Source of the DNA: Aspidapion aeneum
Lineage: Eukaryota; Arthropoda; Insecta; Coleoptera; Brentidae
Direction of reading: 5' to 3'
NCBI GenBank assembly: GCA_963576565.1
Contig: OY755038.1
Location: 174,761,287 to 174,825,286 of the forward strand
DNA: 64,000 nt
Each line of letters opens with the position of its first letter. The stretch's first letter is position 1. The notes under the pieces were generated by a model. That model searched no databases, had not been told where the DNA came from, and saw nothing but the letters and a program-made list of their open reading frames with translations. Made by a program: the position numbers and the translations under genes. Positions 23,398-34,009 of the stretch are shown here, piece by piece.

Positions 23398-23868
23398 TGT
23401 TAGCTCCCGCTAAATTTCGCGGTTGTTTATATATATTTTTAAAAACACACAACTGTATGAAGGACAAAGCGCATTCCGCGTATTTGGACATGCGCACCAA
23501 CGACCGGGGAGATCCTTGTCAATCGCCTAGAGAAAAAGGCGTGTTAATTTCGTTCTCCAACTATTTTCAAATATCTACACCTGAAAGTGCTCGATTTTTG
23601 TGTACTGAAGCATAGAACTAGAAACTTCAACCCTTCAGCTACGTGGTGACATCATTAGATCCATCAGGGGCCCCTTGGAAGTGGAGAATTTGGCTGCAAA
23701 AGTGGTGAGTGCATTTGTCTGATTACCGTTGTGTGCCACCAATATTTTTCCTATGGACGTTTAGATTATTTCGTAATTTCATATCAATATTTATGTTTGT
23801 TCGCGCTATCATTAATTAAAATATTTATAGTCCACTGCATTTAGCGTTTTTCTATCCGCGGACTAACA
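23398..23868 (+). mobile_element. 3' LTR of BEL element B
   Basis: Starts TGTTAGCTCCCGC after the purine tract and ends GGACTAACA, followed by the TSD CCGG. Differences from the 5' LTR that I see are near 23604, 23690, 23827 and 23859, about one percent. Confidence 0.95.
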
Positions 23869-23952
23869 CCGGGGTGTTACGATTCATCTTGTTAAAGCTT
23901 TTTCATACTTTCCTACAATATTTTTTTATTTAAACCACTAAAAAGACTGTAG
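23869..23952 (-). pseudogene. Spacer between B and C; 5' end of the split ORF
   Basis: These 84 bases are the only host sequence between the two elements. They hold the CCGG TSD of B, the first 19 bases of the split minus-strand ORF (ATG at 23885-23887, upstream context aacaag) and the TGTAG TSD of C at 23948-23952. A tttaaataaa run about 40 bp upstream of the ATG could be a core promoter element, which is speculative. Confidence 0.55.
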
Positions 23953-24409
23953 TGTCATGCCGATACATGCAATGGACTGTATAAATTAATTAATGATAGC
24001 GCGAGCAAACATAAATATATTGATATGAAATTACGAAATAATCAAACGTCCATAGGTAAAATTATTTGTGCCACACAACGGTAATCAGAGACAAATGCAC
24101 TCACCACTTTGCATCCACTTTATCCACGTTCCAAGGGGCCCCTGATTGGATCTAATGATGTCACCACGTAGCTGAAGGGCTGAAGTTTCTAGTTCTATGC
24201 TTCAGTACACAAAAATCGAGCACTTTCAGGTGTAGATATTTGAAATAGTTGGAGAACGAAATTAACACGCCATTTTCTCTAGGCGATTGACAAGGATCTC
24301 TCTGGTTGTTGGTGCGCATGTCCAAATACGCGAAATGCGCTTTGTCCTTCATACAATTGTGTGCTTTTAAAAATATATAAACAACCGCGAAATTTAGCGG
24401 GAGCTAACA
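23953..24409 (-). mobile_element. 3' LTR of BEL element C
   Basis: On the minus strand it starts TGTTAGCTCCCGC at 24409 and ends at 23953. It is 457 bp, about 12 bp shorter than its partner because of a small difference near its outer end (tgtcatgccgatacatgc here, against tgttatgccgcg plus an extra block in the other LTR). Confidence 0.88.
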
Positions 24410-24632
24410 TAACTGCCCTCCAAAACACACAATTTTAGAATCTCAACCGGACAGATATAGATATAAGAAAAAGAATCGACCGATAAATATAAATGAATGA
24501 AAACAGATAAATATCGTAAGTTTATTTAGAGATAACGAAATCCCAAAAAAGGCAAAACAAACAAAAAATTCAAAAAAAATAAAGAAAAACCTATTGTAAT
24601 ACCCGGGAAAAGGTAGAAAATTAAAATTACTT

Positions 24633-27477
24633 TTAATTTGGCAAGAGGCACAGTTTTACAACTGGCCGCTTATAAACACCGGTAACCGTTTGTACCGTCG
24701 CAACACGCACCTGACCGTCCCCGCCGGGATGCAGTTCGATGACCCGACCGACCGGCCATTTCAAAGGCGATTGAACGTGATCACTTGTTATGATAACCAA
24801 ATCATTTAATTTGATATTTGGGGACGAATCAGCCCACTTGTGTCGCTGTTGTAGCGTATGCAAATACTCTATAGAATACCGTTTCCAAAAATCATTATGT
24901 AGTTTTTGGATTAGTTGCCATCTCGAGAGCCGATTTAGGGGAACCTCGGACAAATCTGACTCCGGAATTAAGGGGTTCAAGTGTCAAAAAATGCCCAGGG
25001 GTAAGAGGTTGAAGATCGTGTGGGTCTGAAGAGGCAGGAGATAAAGGGCGACTATTAAGTACGGCTTCTATGCGACAGGTAAGGGTGGACATCTCCATGA
25101 TAGACAACTTCTGGTCGCCGACAACTCGTACAAAGTGCGTTTTAAAACTTTTGACGCCAGCTTCTGCCAGGCCATTGAAATGTGGACTGAGAGGAGGTCC
25201 CAGATGCCAACGAATAGAAAGTCTGGTGGCAGCACTTCTTGCGTAATCCAGTAATTGGTTACGAAACCCTATAAAATTACTGCCTTGATCTGACCAGCAT
25301 TGCGTCACGCTTCCGCGTCTGGAAATGAATCGATGGAATGCACCTACGAACCCTTCGGTGGACAGTTCCATGGTTAATTCCAAATGCACGCAATGTGTGG
25401 CCGTACAGACAAACACACAGACATACGATTTGAAAGCTTTACAACCACGGTAACGATGAGGAATCACAAAGAAAGGTCCACAAAAGTCGATAGCTACATT
25501 CGAAAAAGGTTTAAGTTGATTGATTCGATGAGCGGGAAGTGAACTCATTATGGGCGGTCTATAGGGTTTAGGGTTGACTCTAAAACACTGCAAGCACTTG
25601 GATATGGTTCTTTAAATTGCCCGTCTAGCAGATAATATCCAAAATTGCTGTAAAACAGATTATGTAATGTTTTAAACCCAGGATGAAGGTATTGTCGATG
25701 AGCGGACTCGATAAGAAGAGTAGTTAAACGATGGTTACTCGAAAGTAAGACGGGGTGTTTTGCAGAATAAGACAATAGGTCAGATTTTTGTAATCTGCCA
25801 CCGACTCTAATGATATTATTTTCATCAAGAAAAGGTGAAAGTTTTCGTAAAGGTTTCGGTATTGGTTTATCCTTAGATAACGTGGAAAAAAGCTCAGAAA
25901 AACAAGAACCTTGAACGCGTTTGATAAGAAGGTATAACGCACTTTGCATCTCACCGGTGGTAGGAAAAACAATATTCTCAAAAATAACTTTTTGGTCCGG
26001 CGGCTTAGTGGGTTTTTGATAGGAATGGTTTTGAAAAAGGTTAACTATTCGAAGGACATAACAAAGGATACGTTGAATTTTTGATATAGATGAATATTTG
26101 ATAAGAAGCTGATCTAAGAAGTTAACGTCAATTATCGCATTGCAACAGACCTTTGGCTTTTCCTCCAGATTAATATCTCCGAAATCAATCGGCATTTTTG
26201 ATTTATGAAAATCGGGCCATTCGTTTTCGGGGGACCACAAAAACGACGGTGCGTTCCACCACATGTCATGTGACATGAGCTGTGAAGGGGTGGGCCCTCG
26301 TGACGCAATATCGGCTGTATTCAAAGCAGAAGGAATGTAGCGCCACGAGTTTGAGGGAATGATTTCTTGGATTCTACTAACTCGATTTCCAACAAAGGTT
26401 TGCCAGCGATTAGGAGGGGATGAAAGCCAGTGCAATACGACTTGCGAATCGCAGAAAGTAACGATATTTGTAAAAGTTATTTTTCCTTCATAGCTAGATA
26501 AAACGAAGTCAATTAATTCGCTTAAAAGAAATGCGCCTAGGAGTTCTAGCCTAGCCAAAGTTTGGGACTTTATAGGCGCGACCCTAGATTTTGCAGATAT
26601 GAGAGAAACAGATATATTATTCTCCTCCTCTACACGAAAATATACGACGCCCGCGTAGCCTCGAATTGAAGCGTCACAGAAGCCGATGATTTGACAGGTA
26701 TTGGTTTTTGACAGTTTGATTTGTCGGGGTAATTGAAAATTGGAAAGAAGCGGGAATTCCGAACGAAGTTTGTTCCAAGAGTCGATGATAGAATTCGTCC
26801 CAGCCTATTTTTGATATCCACAACTGTTGCAAAATAAATTTTGCTTGTAGCAACAAGGGACAAAGAAAACCTAAGGGATCGAAGATTGTCCCTATGATAG
26901 ATAAAATAGAACGTTTGGTTGGGGATTTGTCCTTCATTCGGCATTGATAAGAAAAAATTTCGTTTTTTGGATGCCATTGAAGTCCTAAAACTTTGATAAA
27001 GTGGGGTTCCTCCTTGTCGAAAGAGAGAGGCATTTGACGATCGGACTCTGGCAATGTTGCCAATAACTCAGGACAATTGCTTGCTCATTTTTTAAGTTCA
27101 AATCCTCCCGACTTCAACAAATCATTGAGTTCTGTTTGAAGGGAAAGAGGTTCAGAAAGCGAAGGGCTAGTTCCCAAGATATCGTCGATATAGATTGACG
27201 TTTTTAGAACAGTACTAGCCATAGGAAAACGTTCCTTTTCTCTCTCTGCCAGCTCATTTAAGGTACGCATGGCTAGAAAAGGTGAGCATGTCATGCCAAA
27301 AGTGACAGTAGAAAGTTCCCACACTGAAAGTTGGTCCTGTAGAGAAAACCTCCACAATATCCTTTGATAAGGACGGTGATAAGGATTGATAAGGACTTGA
27401 CGGAACATCTGTTTGATGTCAGCAATGTAGGCAATAGGATTAAGACGAAACGTAAGGAGTAAAGAAGCAATATCCTT
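24633..27477 (-). pseudogene. BEL C RT, RNase H, integrase and C-terminal domain
   Basis: Downstream of the stop at 27478 the minus strand continues with MFRQV, YIDD near 27183-27194 and a TGA in place of Trp just after FELKK near 27088. A frame change near 26800 follows GWDE. RNase H motifs FCDAS and FCDSQVVLHWL are intact, and the linker missing from B is present here (residues around NLFQNHSYQKP). One base is missing near 25660 in the integrase zinc-binding region. The integrase core keeps IDFCGPF, WSDQGSNF and GLAEAGVKS, so all three acidic residues survive. A frame change near 24965 precedes the C-terminal domain, which ends VKLCLLPN at 24633. Confidence 0.88.
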
Positions 27478-29877
27478 TTAAAGTTTCGGTCCAGATAACA
27501 ATGTGTCATTGAGACTAATATTTTTTGGGGTGACTGCCGAACAATCCCAGACTACCCTTAATTTTGTACTTAAGCTTTCCAGCTTTAGTACGCAATGATG
27601 TGCTAAAAAACACGATACGTCGACCTTTGGTTGACTAGATAAAACTAAACTCATATGATTAGAATCGATATAGTCTTGCATGAAACTTGAATAGGCAGTG
27701 TACAGATCAGGATTTTTGATTAATCTATTTTCTAGAAGTAAAAATCTACGATAAGCTTGCGGATAAGTATTTCCTAGGTCAGGGTTTATTTTATCTTTAA
27801 ACGGAAGATCTACCATGAATCTACCGCTCGGTTGCCGTACTACACTAGCAGTAAAAATTGATTCTGCCTGTTTTTCTTCCTTTGATAAGATTTGTTTTTT
27901 AGGCAAATGTTCGATTTCCCAAAACCTAGGGAGAATGACCTCTAAAGGAGGTGAATTACTCGTCAAAAAACAACTGGTTCGTTCCGTAAGACTACCTACT
28001 TCGTCAACCTTTCCCATGACGACCCAGCCAAAGATAGTTTCAAGGGCTGAAGGCTGCCCTACCTGTCCAAGAACCCTGCCCTCCTTGAATATCTGTGCGA
28101 ATAGCTCGCAACCAATAACCAGGTCCACAGGTCTAGATTTGAAATAAGATGGGTCGGCAAGTTTAAGGCCCTCCAAGTGTTTCCACTGATTATCGTTCAA
28201 AGAGAATGTAGGCATATTCGAACATAGTTGTGGAACAACAATTGCTTCGAAATTAAGTAAAGGAGTGACTTGTCCTTGTGGCTTAATGTGACATTGAACG
28301 AGCCCTTTGGAAGTAAAAGAAGACATCTGATTTAATCCGAATATTTCAGTGGTGTAACTTCGCCTAGGAAGATTAAGACGCTGAATACACTTTTCACTGA
28401 TGAATCCTGTCTGTGATCCAGAATCAAGCAGTACCCTTACAGGTTGAAAATTTCCGCAACCGTCCATAACATCTATTATGCCGGTGCATAAAAGAAAGGT
28501 ACCTGAAGGTCCTGAGGCATTTAATGACACATGAAGATTATTGACAGGTGGTGTGTGAATGACAGGACTAGTATCTTGGCTTCCAGACTCTTGATTAGTT
28601 TCTAAGATATGAGTTAAAGTGTGGTACCTTTTACTATTGCAAGTCCTGCATGAATATTTTGATTTGCACGTATCTACACCATGCAAGGGATGAAAACACG
28701 CTAGACATAATTTTTTCTGCTTGACGAAAGATAGGCGATCGATAGGTGAGAGATCAAGAAATGTTTGACATTTCGAAAGCACGTGACCTTGATTACACCG
28801 GAAACATTTTATTCCCGTACTTGAATTAGTTGAGGTGCCAGCCAGTCCTATAAAAGGCGAATTGGATGATTTATAGGTAGGCTTTTGCCCAAACTGACTT
28901 CGCATAGAATTTGAATTTTGATAGGTAGGCTTTTGCCCAGACTGATTTTGCATAGAATTTGATTTTTGATAGATAGGCACCTTTTTGGGTGCTGTTGATT
29001 GAGGAAGTGATTCCAAAACTTTACATCTTTTTTCTAGAAATTGAAAAAGTGACTGAGAAGTGGGAATTTCGGTATTAGTATTGGCGTGACTCATTTCGAA
29101 ATTTGAACGCATTGGAATATCCAATTTTTTTAATAAAATGAAAAAAATAATAAAGTCCCAACTGTCAACGTCAAAGCTAAGTGATTTTAAAATTTCTAGG
29201 GATTCAGAAAAGGTGTCAATTAAATTACGCAATTCTTTAGCTGACTCGTTTTTTAAGGCGGAGTTCATAATTGAGCTTAAAGCATCATTTGCGAGGTCTC
29301 GCTTGTTTTGATATCTATTGACTAATTTGTCGTAAGCAATTTTATAATTTTGATCAGATAAGCTAATCCCTGATATCAATTTTAAAGGCTCATCCTCGAG
29401 ATATGAAAATAAATATTGAAGTTTTCGAACGTTACTTAGACTTTGATTTTGATCTATAATGTTATTAAAAAGATCGAAAAAGCTTGGCCATAATTTTTTA
29501 TCACCTCGAAATATGGGAATACCTAACTCTTTGAGTTTTGGAGTTTCGTTTTGTCGAACATATGATCCCGAAAAGGATGGGGCCTCAACCGGAAATATTT
29601 TAGAGTAAACCCCCTTACACGCATAAAAATATTTACGAGCTTCTGAAAGGATCGCATCCTGCGTTTTAAACTCCTCGTCGTCCGAGTCGTCTATCAACAT
29701 AATGACGTCATTATGTGCCAGCATGCATTTATCGAAGGTTTCATCCAAATCGGAATACCTCACTTGAAACTCGTTTCTCGCTTTTTCATCCTTTTCCGCG
29801 GTCTGTGACAACACATAACACTCGGTGATCGCAGATAAAAAACCCTTGCGTTTTTGCGCGGCTTTTTTGACAGACAT
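27478..29877 (-). pseudogene. BEL C Gag, protease and N-terminal RT in one long frame
   Basis: From the ATG at 29877 (MSVKKAAQKRKG) the frame is open for about 800 codons to a TAA at 27478, where B has a Gln codon (GPKLQ). In order it carries the N-terminal coiled region, the DUF1759-like core (PIFRGDKKLWPSFFDLF), two linker repeats around SGQKPTYQ, a zinc knuckle CFRCNQGHVLSKC, a second Cys-rich segment (CLACFHPLHGVDTCKSKYSC), the retropepsin motif LLDSGSQTGF near 28404-28433, and the RT entry RVVWDCSAV. It should give a complete Gag plus protease but stops inside the RT. Gag could still be made, which matters for particle formation in trans. Confidence 0.9.
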
Positions 29878-30281
29878 GATTTTACCTTTGAAATGACGAA
29901 ATTGTCGGTAAATATACAATTAACGCTAAATTAATGCTTCTGAAATAGAAAAATGACGAATTGTCGAAAATATGCACTAATTTATCGCAATTGATGAAAA
30001 TTGTTTTAAATATCGAAATGATATGGTACACACCTATCACACTGAACGTTTGTTTTGTTTGTTTTGATTCCTACTCGCTTTTGTTTATACCACGCGGAGT
30101 AGACCCGTTACCATAGCAGCGGAACAAAACCAGGTACTGCGCCGACTTTCTCTCTCGACGTTTCAAATACGATGCGAAAAAATTCAAGGCCGCCTTGTTA
30201 TTATTCGACGTGCAAATAATTATTAATACCGTCGTATGGATTTATTATTTTAAATAATTAATTCGGTCGAAGGAGCACTTA

Positions 30282-30750
30282 TGTTATGCCGCGTTTAGAA
30301 AAACGCTAGATGCAATGGACTGTATACTTTAATTAATGATAGCGCGAGCAAACATAAATATATTGATATGAAATTACGATAATCAAACGTCCAAAGGTAA
30401 AATTATTTGTGCCACACAACGGTAATCAGAGACAAATGCACTCACCACTTTGCATCCACTTTCTCCACGTTCCAAGGGGCCCCTGATTGGATCTAATGAT
30501 GTCACCACGTAGCTGAAGGGCTGAAGTTTCTAGTTCTATGCTTCAGTACACAAAAATCGAGCACTTTCAGGTGTAGATATTTGAAATAGTTGGAGAACGA
30601 AATTAACACGCCATTTTCTCTAGGCGATTGACAAGGATCTCTCTGGTTGTTGGTGCGCATGTCCAAATACGCGAAATGCGCTTTGTCCTTCATACAATTG
30701 TGTGCTTTTAAAAATATATAAACAACCGCGAAATTTAGCGGGAGCTAACA
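30282..30750 (-). mobile_element. 5' LTR of BEL element C
   Basis: On the minus strand it starts TGTTAGCTCCCGC at 30750 and ends GGCATAACA at 30282, 469 bp. It is followed by the TSD TGTAG at 30751-30755. Its sequence is close to the 3' LTR except at the outer end. Confidence 0.93.
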
Positions 30751-30755
30751 TGTAG

Positions 30756-31183
30756 TACTTTTACTTATTTGTATTTATATTAAATAATATTATAAACATA
30801 ATAAAAAATATCCTTAGGTTTTATACTATACTAAAACAAATGATCATAAAAGGGGGCAAGCTTGCAATATTTAATAATTCAGTATCAACTGAGGAAAAGC
30901 AAACACCTATTAAAACATTTGTTTTACTACGCCACTGTTTTTAATTATATTTTTGTTCTGATGACAATATATGCACCAACATTTGGTTATTTTTTATGTA
31001 CACAGTACAACAGTCATTTTTGCGAAAATTAAATTTGAAATATATTTTTTAATTTTTTAATATAATAAAATATTTATTACAATTTGTTTAGTTACTCTTT
31101 TTTAAGTTACTTAATATTCACTCGTACAAAAAATGATGTTTGAATGATTTAAAGTACATTTTTGCCCTTGGTACAAAAATAGG
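30756..31183. other. No gene recognised
   Basis: AT-rich sequence. A ctacgccactg motif at 30927-30937 looks like one end of a CAGTGGCG-type hAT MITE, but its other end is not obvious. Confidence 0.4.
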
Positions 31184-31958
31184 CAGTGGTACAAAATAGC
31201 ACAGGACGTAACAGCGCATCGTCAAATTAGCGCATCCCCAAAATAACGCATGGCTTCTTTCCCGGAATTCGAGTGTGAATTCGAAGTGTACCGAATCAAC
31301 ATATTTAAAAAAAAATTCCTGACTTCTTTCCCGGGATCTTAGGGGGTGTTAACCCGAACCGAACCGAGTTGGGTTCGGTTTGGATTCACACCCTCTAGCA
31401 TCCCAAAACAGTCAGGAAAGTTTTTTTTAAATATGTCGGTTGGGTTTGGTACAGTTCGGTTCGGTTTGGTTCAGCTCGGTTCGATTGGTCTTGGTTCGGT
31501 TCGCACACCCTCTAGAATCCCGGGAAAGATGTCAGGAAAGTTTTCCGAACCGAACGAACATATTTAAAAAAAACTTTCCTGACTTTTTTCCCGGGATCTT
31601 AGAGGCTGTGAATCCGAACCGAACCGAGTTCGATTCGGTTTAGATTCACACCTTTTTTAAAAAAGTATGTTGGTTCGGTTCGGATTCATACCCTCTAGGA
31701 TCTCGGGAAAGAAGTCAGAAAAGTTTTTTTTTTAATTTGTCGGTTCCATTCAGATTCACACCCTCTAGGATCCCTGGAAAGAAGTCATGCGCTATTTTGG
31801 GGATGCGCTATTTTGACCTGCGCTTTTATGACCATGCGCTATTTTGGGCTGCGCTATTGTGGCCTGCGCTGATTTGGTCATGCCCCATTAGGGGCTGCGC
31901 TATTATGAACTGCGCTATTCTGGCCGCGCTATTATCGCCTGCGCCATTTTGTACCACT
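31184..31958. mobile_element. Foldback element with minisatellite-like arms
   Basis: The left end reads CAGTGGTACAAAATAGCAC and the right end is its inverse (GCGCCATTTTGTACCACT). Next to each end are repeats of an agcgcat core: few on the left (31209-31250), many on the right (31787-31948). Inside these are palindromic blocks built from tttcccgggatc, gtgtgaatccgaaccgaacc and ttcggttcggattcacac in both orientations. No transposase is present. No clean TSD was found, so the exact ends are tentative. Confidence 0.7.
31787..31948. repeat. Minisatellite, about 16-bp unit tgcgctattttgg
   Basis: About eleven imperfect units of a 15-16 bp motif (TGCGCTATT then a variable TTGGCC-like tail) run in tandem. 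They form the right arm of the foldback element; a short inverted set is at its left end. Confidence 0.85.
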
Positions 31959-32149
31959 CCCCAAAAATAACTATTAGGAATCAATACTACCTAAAAAGTA
32001 AACTTTTTTGTTTTACAAATAAAAAAATTAAGTACGCCATAGTATAAAAAAAGTTCAGACAGAGAATGACTAAATCTGATAAAAACATATTTTTATACCC
32101 AAAAATAAAACAAGGTACGCCACTGCATGAAACCGTCAAAACAGCTGGA

Positions 32150-32396
32150 TTTATATTCCAATTACTTAAGGGCATTGATTATGTATAAAAAAAATATTTT
32201 TTGTCGTTTTAGGGCTAAATATTTATGTATGTATTTTTGTGCTTCTTTGACACGCCCCTGTGTCTTAACTAAGGAGGCCACCACATTCTAACCTGAGATT
32301 TTATGGTGCACACATGACTCTACAACATGCCAAAATTTTATAAAAATCGGTTAGTGTTGGCGCACACCTATAGTTGCGTGCGGGTTTCTTTGAGGC
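32150..32396 (-). repeat. Inverted partner of the repeat at 11697-11945
   Basis: Reverse complement of the 11.7-kb repeat at about 80 percent by eye. Its outer end falls seven bases beyond the splice donor of the ZAD exon at 32404, so it occupies the start of that intron. Confidence 0.65.
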
Positions 32397-32403
32397 ACTA
32401 TAC

Positions 32404-32535
32404 CTTAACTTGCGTCATAACAAATATGATTTTAGCCAATTCGGAATATGTCACATCATTTTCATTGAAAATATTAAGAAAAACATCTGATCCCGTTGTC
32501 TCGCACAATCTACATAGAGTAATTGTTGAAGACAT
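32404..32535 (-). CDS. ZAD zinc-finger protein, first coding exon (copy 1)
   Basis: On the minus strand the ATG at 32533-32535 opens 44 codons beginning MSSTITLCRLCETTGSD and ending FVMTQVK, directly followed by the splice donor GTATAG. CRLC followed by a hydrophobic IF and a leucine-rich segment is the first half of the ZAD (zf-AD) domain, which in insects sits at the N-terminus of C2H2 zinc-finger transcription factors; the second Cys pair normally lies in the next exon. The next exon would be at lower coordinates and I could not find it, because a dispersed repeat starts within the intron. It could be a live exon with a distant partner or an orphaned duplicate. It aligns codon for codon with the exon at 37263. 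Confidence 0.65.
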
Positions 32536-34009
32536 TGTAAAAATTGCACTTGGGATATGTATAATAACAGGAAAAAGTATAAACACATGCAACGATTAAG
32601 AAGCCGACGACCAACTAAACAAACTACCTGCACCCGCATCAACGACGAAATTGCTTTTATACGAAATCAATTCAAAGAATTCACTAAACCAGAAACTCAA
32701 TGTTTTCAGGTTGTGTAGTAAATACTGACATGGAAACAAATTACGTTGAGCCGTAACCAACAGCATTTTTAGCATTCATAGGTTATGACGTTTTATTTAG
32801 TAGTGGGTATTAAATTAGTTTTTTGTGTTTAAGTAATTTTACATTTGTAAATAAATATACATTTTTTATGCTTGATTAGTTGTCTATTTTTTACATTTCT
32901 GGTTGTGAAAAAGTGACCATTTAAGTTTTGCATATTGTACACAGTGAGAGAGCTTGGAGTTCTACACACTTAGGTGTTAATTTTTTTTTATAAGAACTGT
33001 GTTAGATTAAAATTTTTAGGCACGATTATTACTTTAAGAATGTAAATGTTTATTTAAAAGGTTTTATATTTTTTTAAGAATGTTTATCAGAAATATTTTC
33101 TTTGGTTTATAAATAAAATTTCTTAAAATTATTAAAAATTATTTTTTTTAAATAAAACTAAAACTCTTAATTTTAAAAGTGGGGCTGTCTCCCTGTACAG
33201 CCAGACAGTACACAGTGAGACAAAACATCGTTTTTTTTTTAAATATAAAAAACAATGTTCCTTTGCCTTCTAAACATGCGTTGGTATACCCAAATGAAAA
33301 TATAATATCACTTCAAAATTATAAAATTGTCTCTTTATGAACCTTCAATTCTTCCCTAATTATAAAAAAATACTTAAGTCTGCCATGGAACAAATTAGCT
33401 ATTAATTTATTGTTGCGTCAGTAAATCAACCTTCAAAGGCAGAATACATGAGAAAAAGTAGAAATGCAATTTAAAAGTTTGGTCTAAAACTTTAAGACGT
33501 ATTTCTGTCTTACTTTTTAAATAACATATCACCGGGGTTACTTGAACACCCTGTACCTAGAATGTATATAAAAAATATCGGTTTAATTTATTTGTAGTGT
33601 TTTTTAATCACAAATAAACAATTTACCGCTTTGACTTAAAAAATCTTTATTTTTTGTCGGCGACGAGTATTTCTGAACACAAATTAAAATTTAAATGATT
33701 GAATAAACATTGAATAATAAATAAAATTTGTCTGTAACAGCAGTTAAAAAAATAACATTAAATTAATTATAAATAAGCAAAATGTAATAATAAATAATGT
33801 GATGCATAAAAACTTGGCATACCTTTACCTATTGAGTTACAGAATATATTATCGTTCTAAATAAAACAGTAAATTTAGAAAAACAGTTTCTAGTTTTAAC
33901 CCAACTATATTTTTTAAGGTATAAAGGGTAGTATATTGTCACGGTCGCGGTATTTTGTTCTCACGAGTCTCTGTCAAAAAAAAAAAACCCTTATTCGTGA
34001 CAATATATA
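32536..34009. other. No gene recognised; AT-rich
   Basis: Very AT-rich sequence. It could include the upstream region of ZAD copy 1. A short inverted pair (attgtcacg near 33937, cgtgacaat near 33996) brackets about 70 bp. A ttgaacaccctgta sequence near 33541 resembles a mariner-type terminus without a partner. Confidence 0.4.

Larger units (their letters stand above)
17205..23868 (+). mobile_element. BEL/Pao retrotransposon B, full length, frames broken
   Basis: Two 471-bp LTRs, a 4-bp TSD CCGG (17201-17204 and 23869-23872), a primer-binding-like site at about 17681 and a purine-rich tract (ttttggagggcagtta) just before the 3' LTR define a complete 6.66-kb element. Compared with element C it carries deletions near 18410, 20515 and 21860, single-base or small frame changes near 19195, 19640 and 21225, and a TAG in the integrase near 22495. 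It sits tail to tail with element C. Confidence 0.95.
23953..30750 (-). mobile_element. BEL/Pao retrotransposon C, full length, inverted to B
   Basis: LTRs at 23953-24409 and 30282-30750, a 5-bp TSD TGTAG (23948-23952 and 30751-30755), a primer-binding-like site at about 30259-30277 and a long Gag-Pol frame define a complete 6.8-kb element on the minus strand. It is a close relative of B across coding and LTR sequence, but an approximately 80-bp block of the leader (near 30090-30170) is unrelated to B. So B and C are two subfamily members, not one duplicated copy. Confidence 0.95.
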
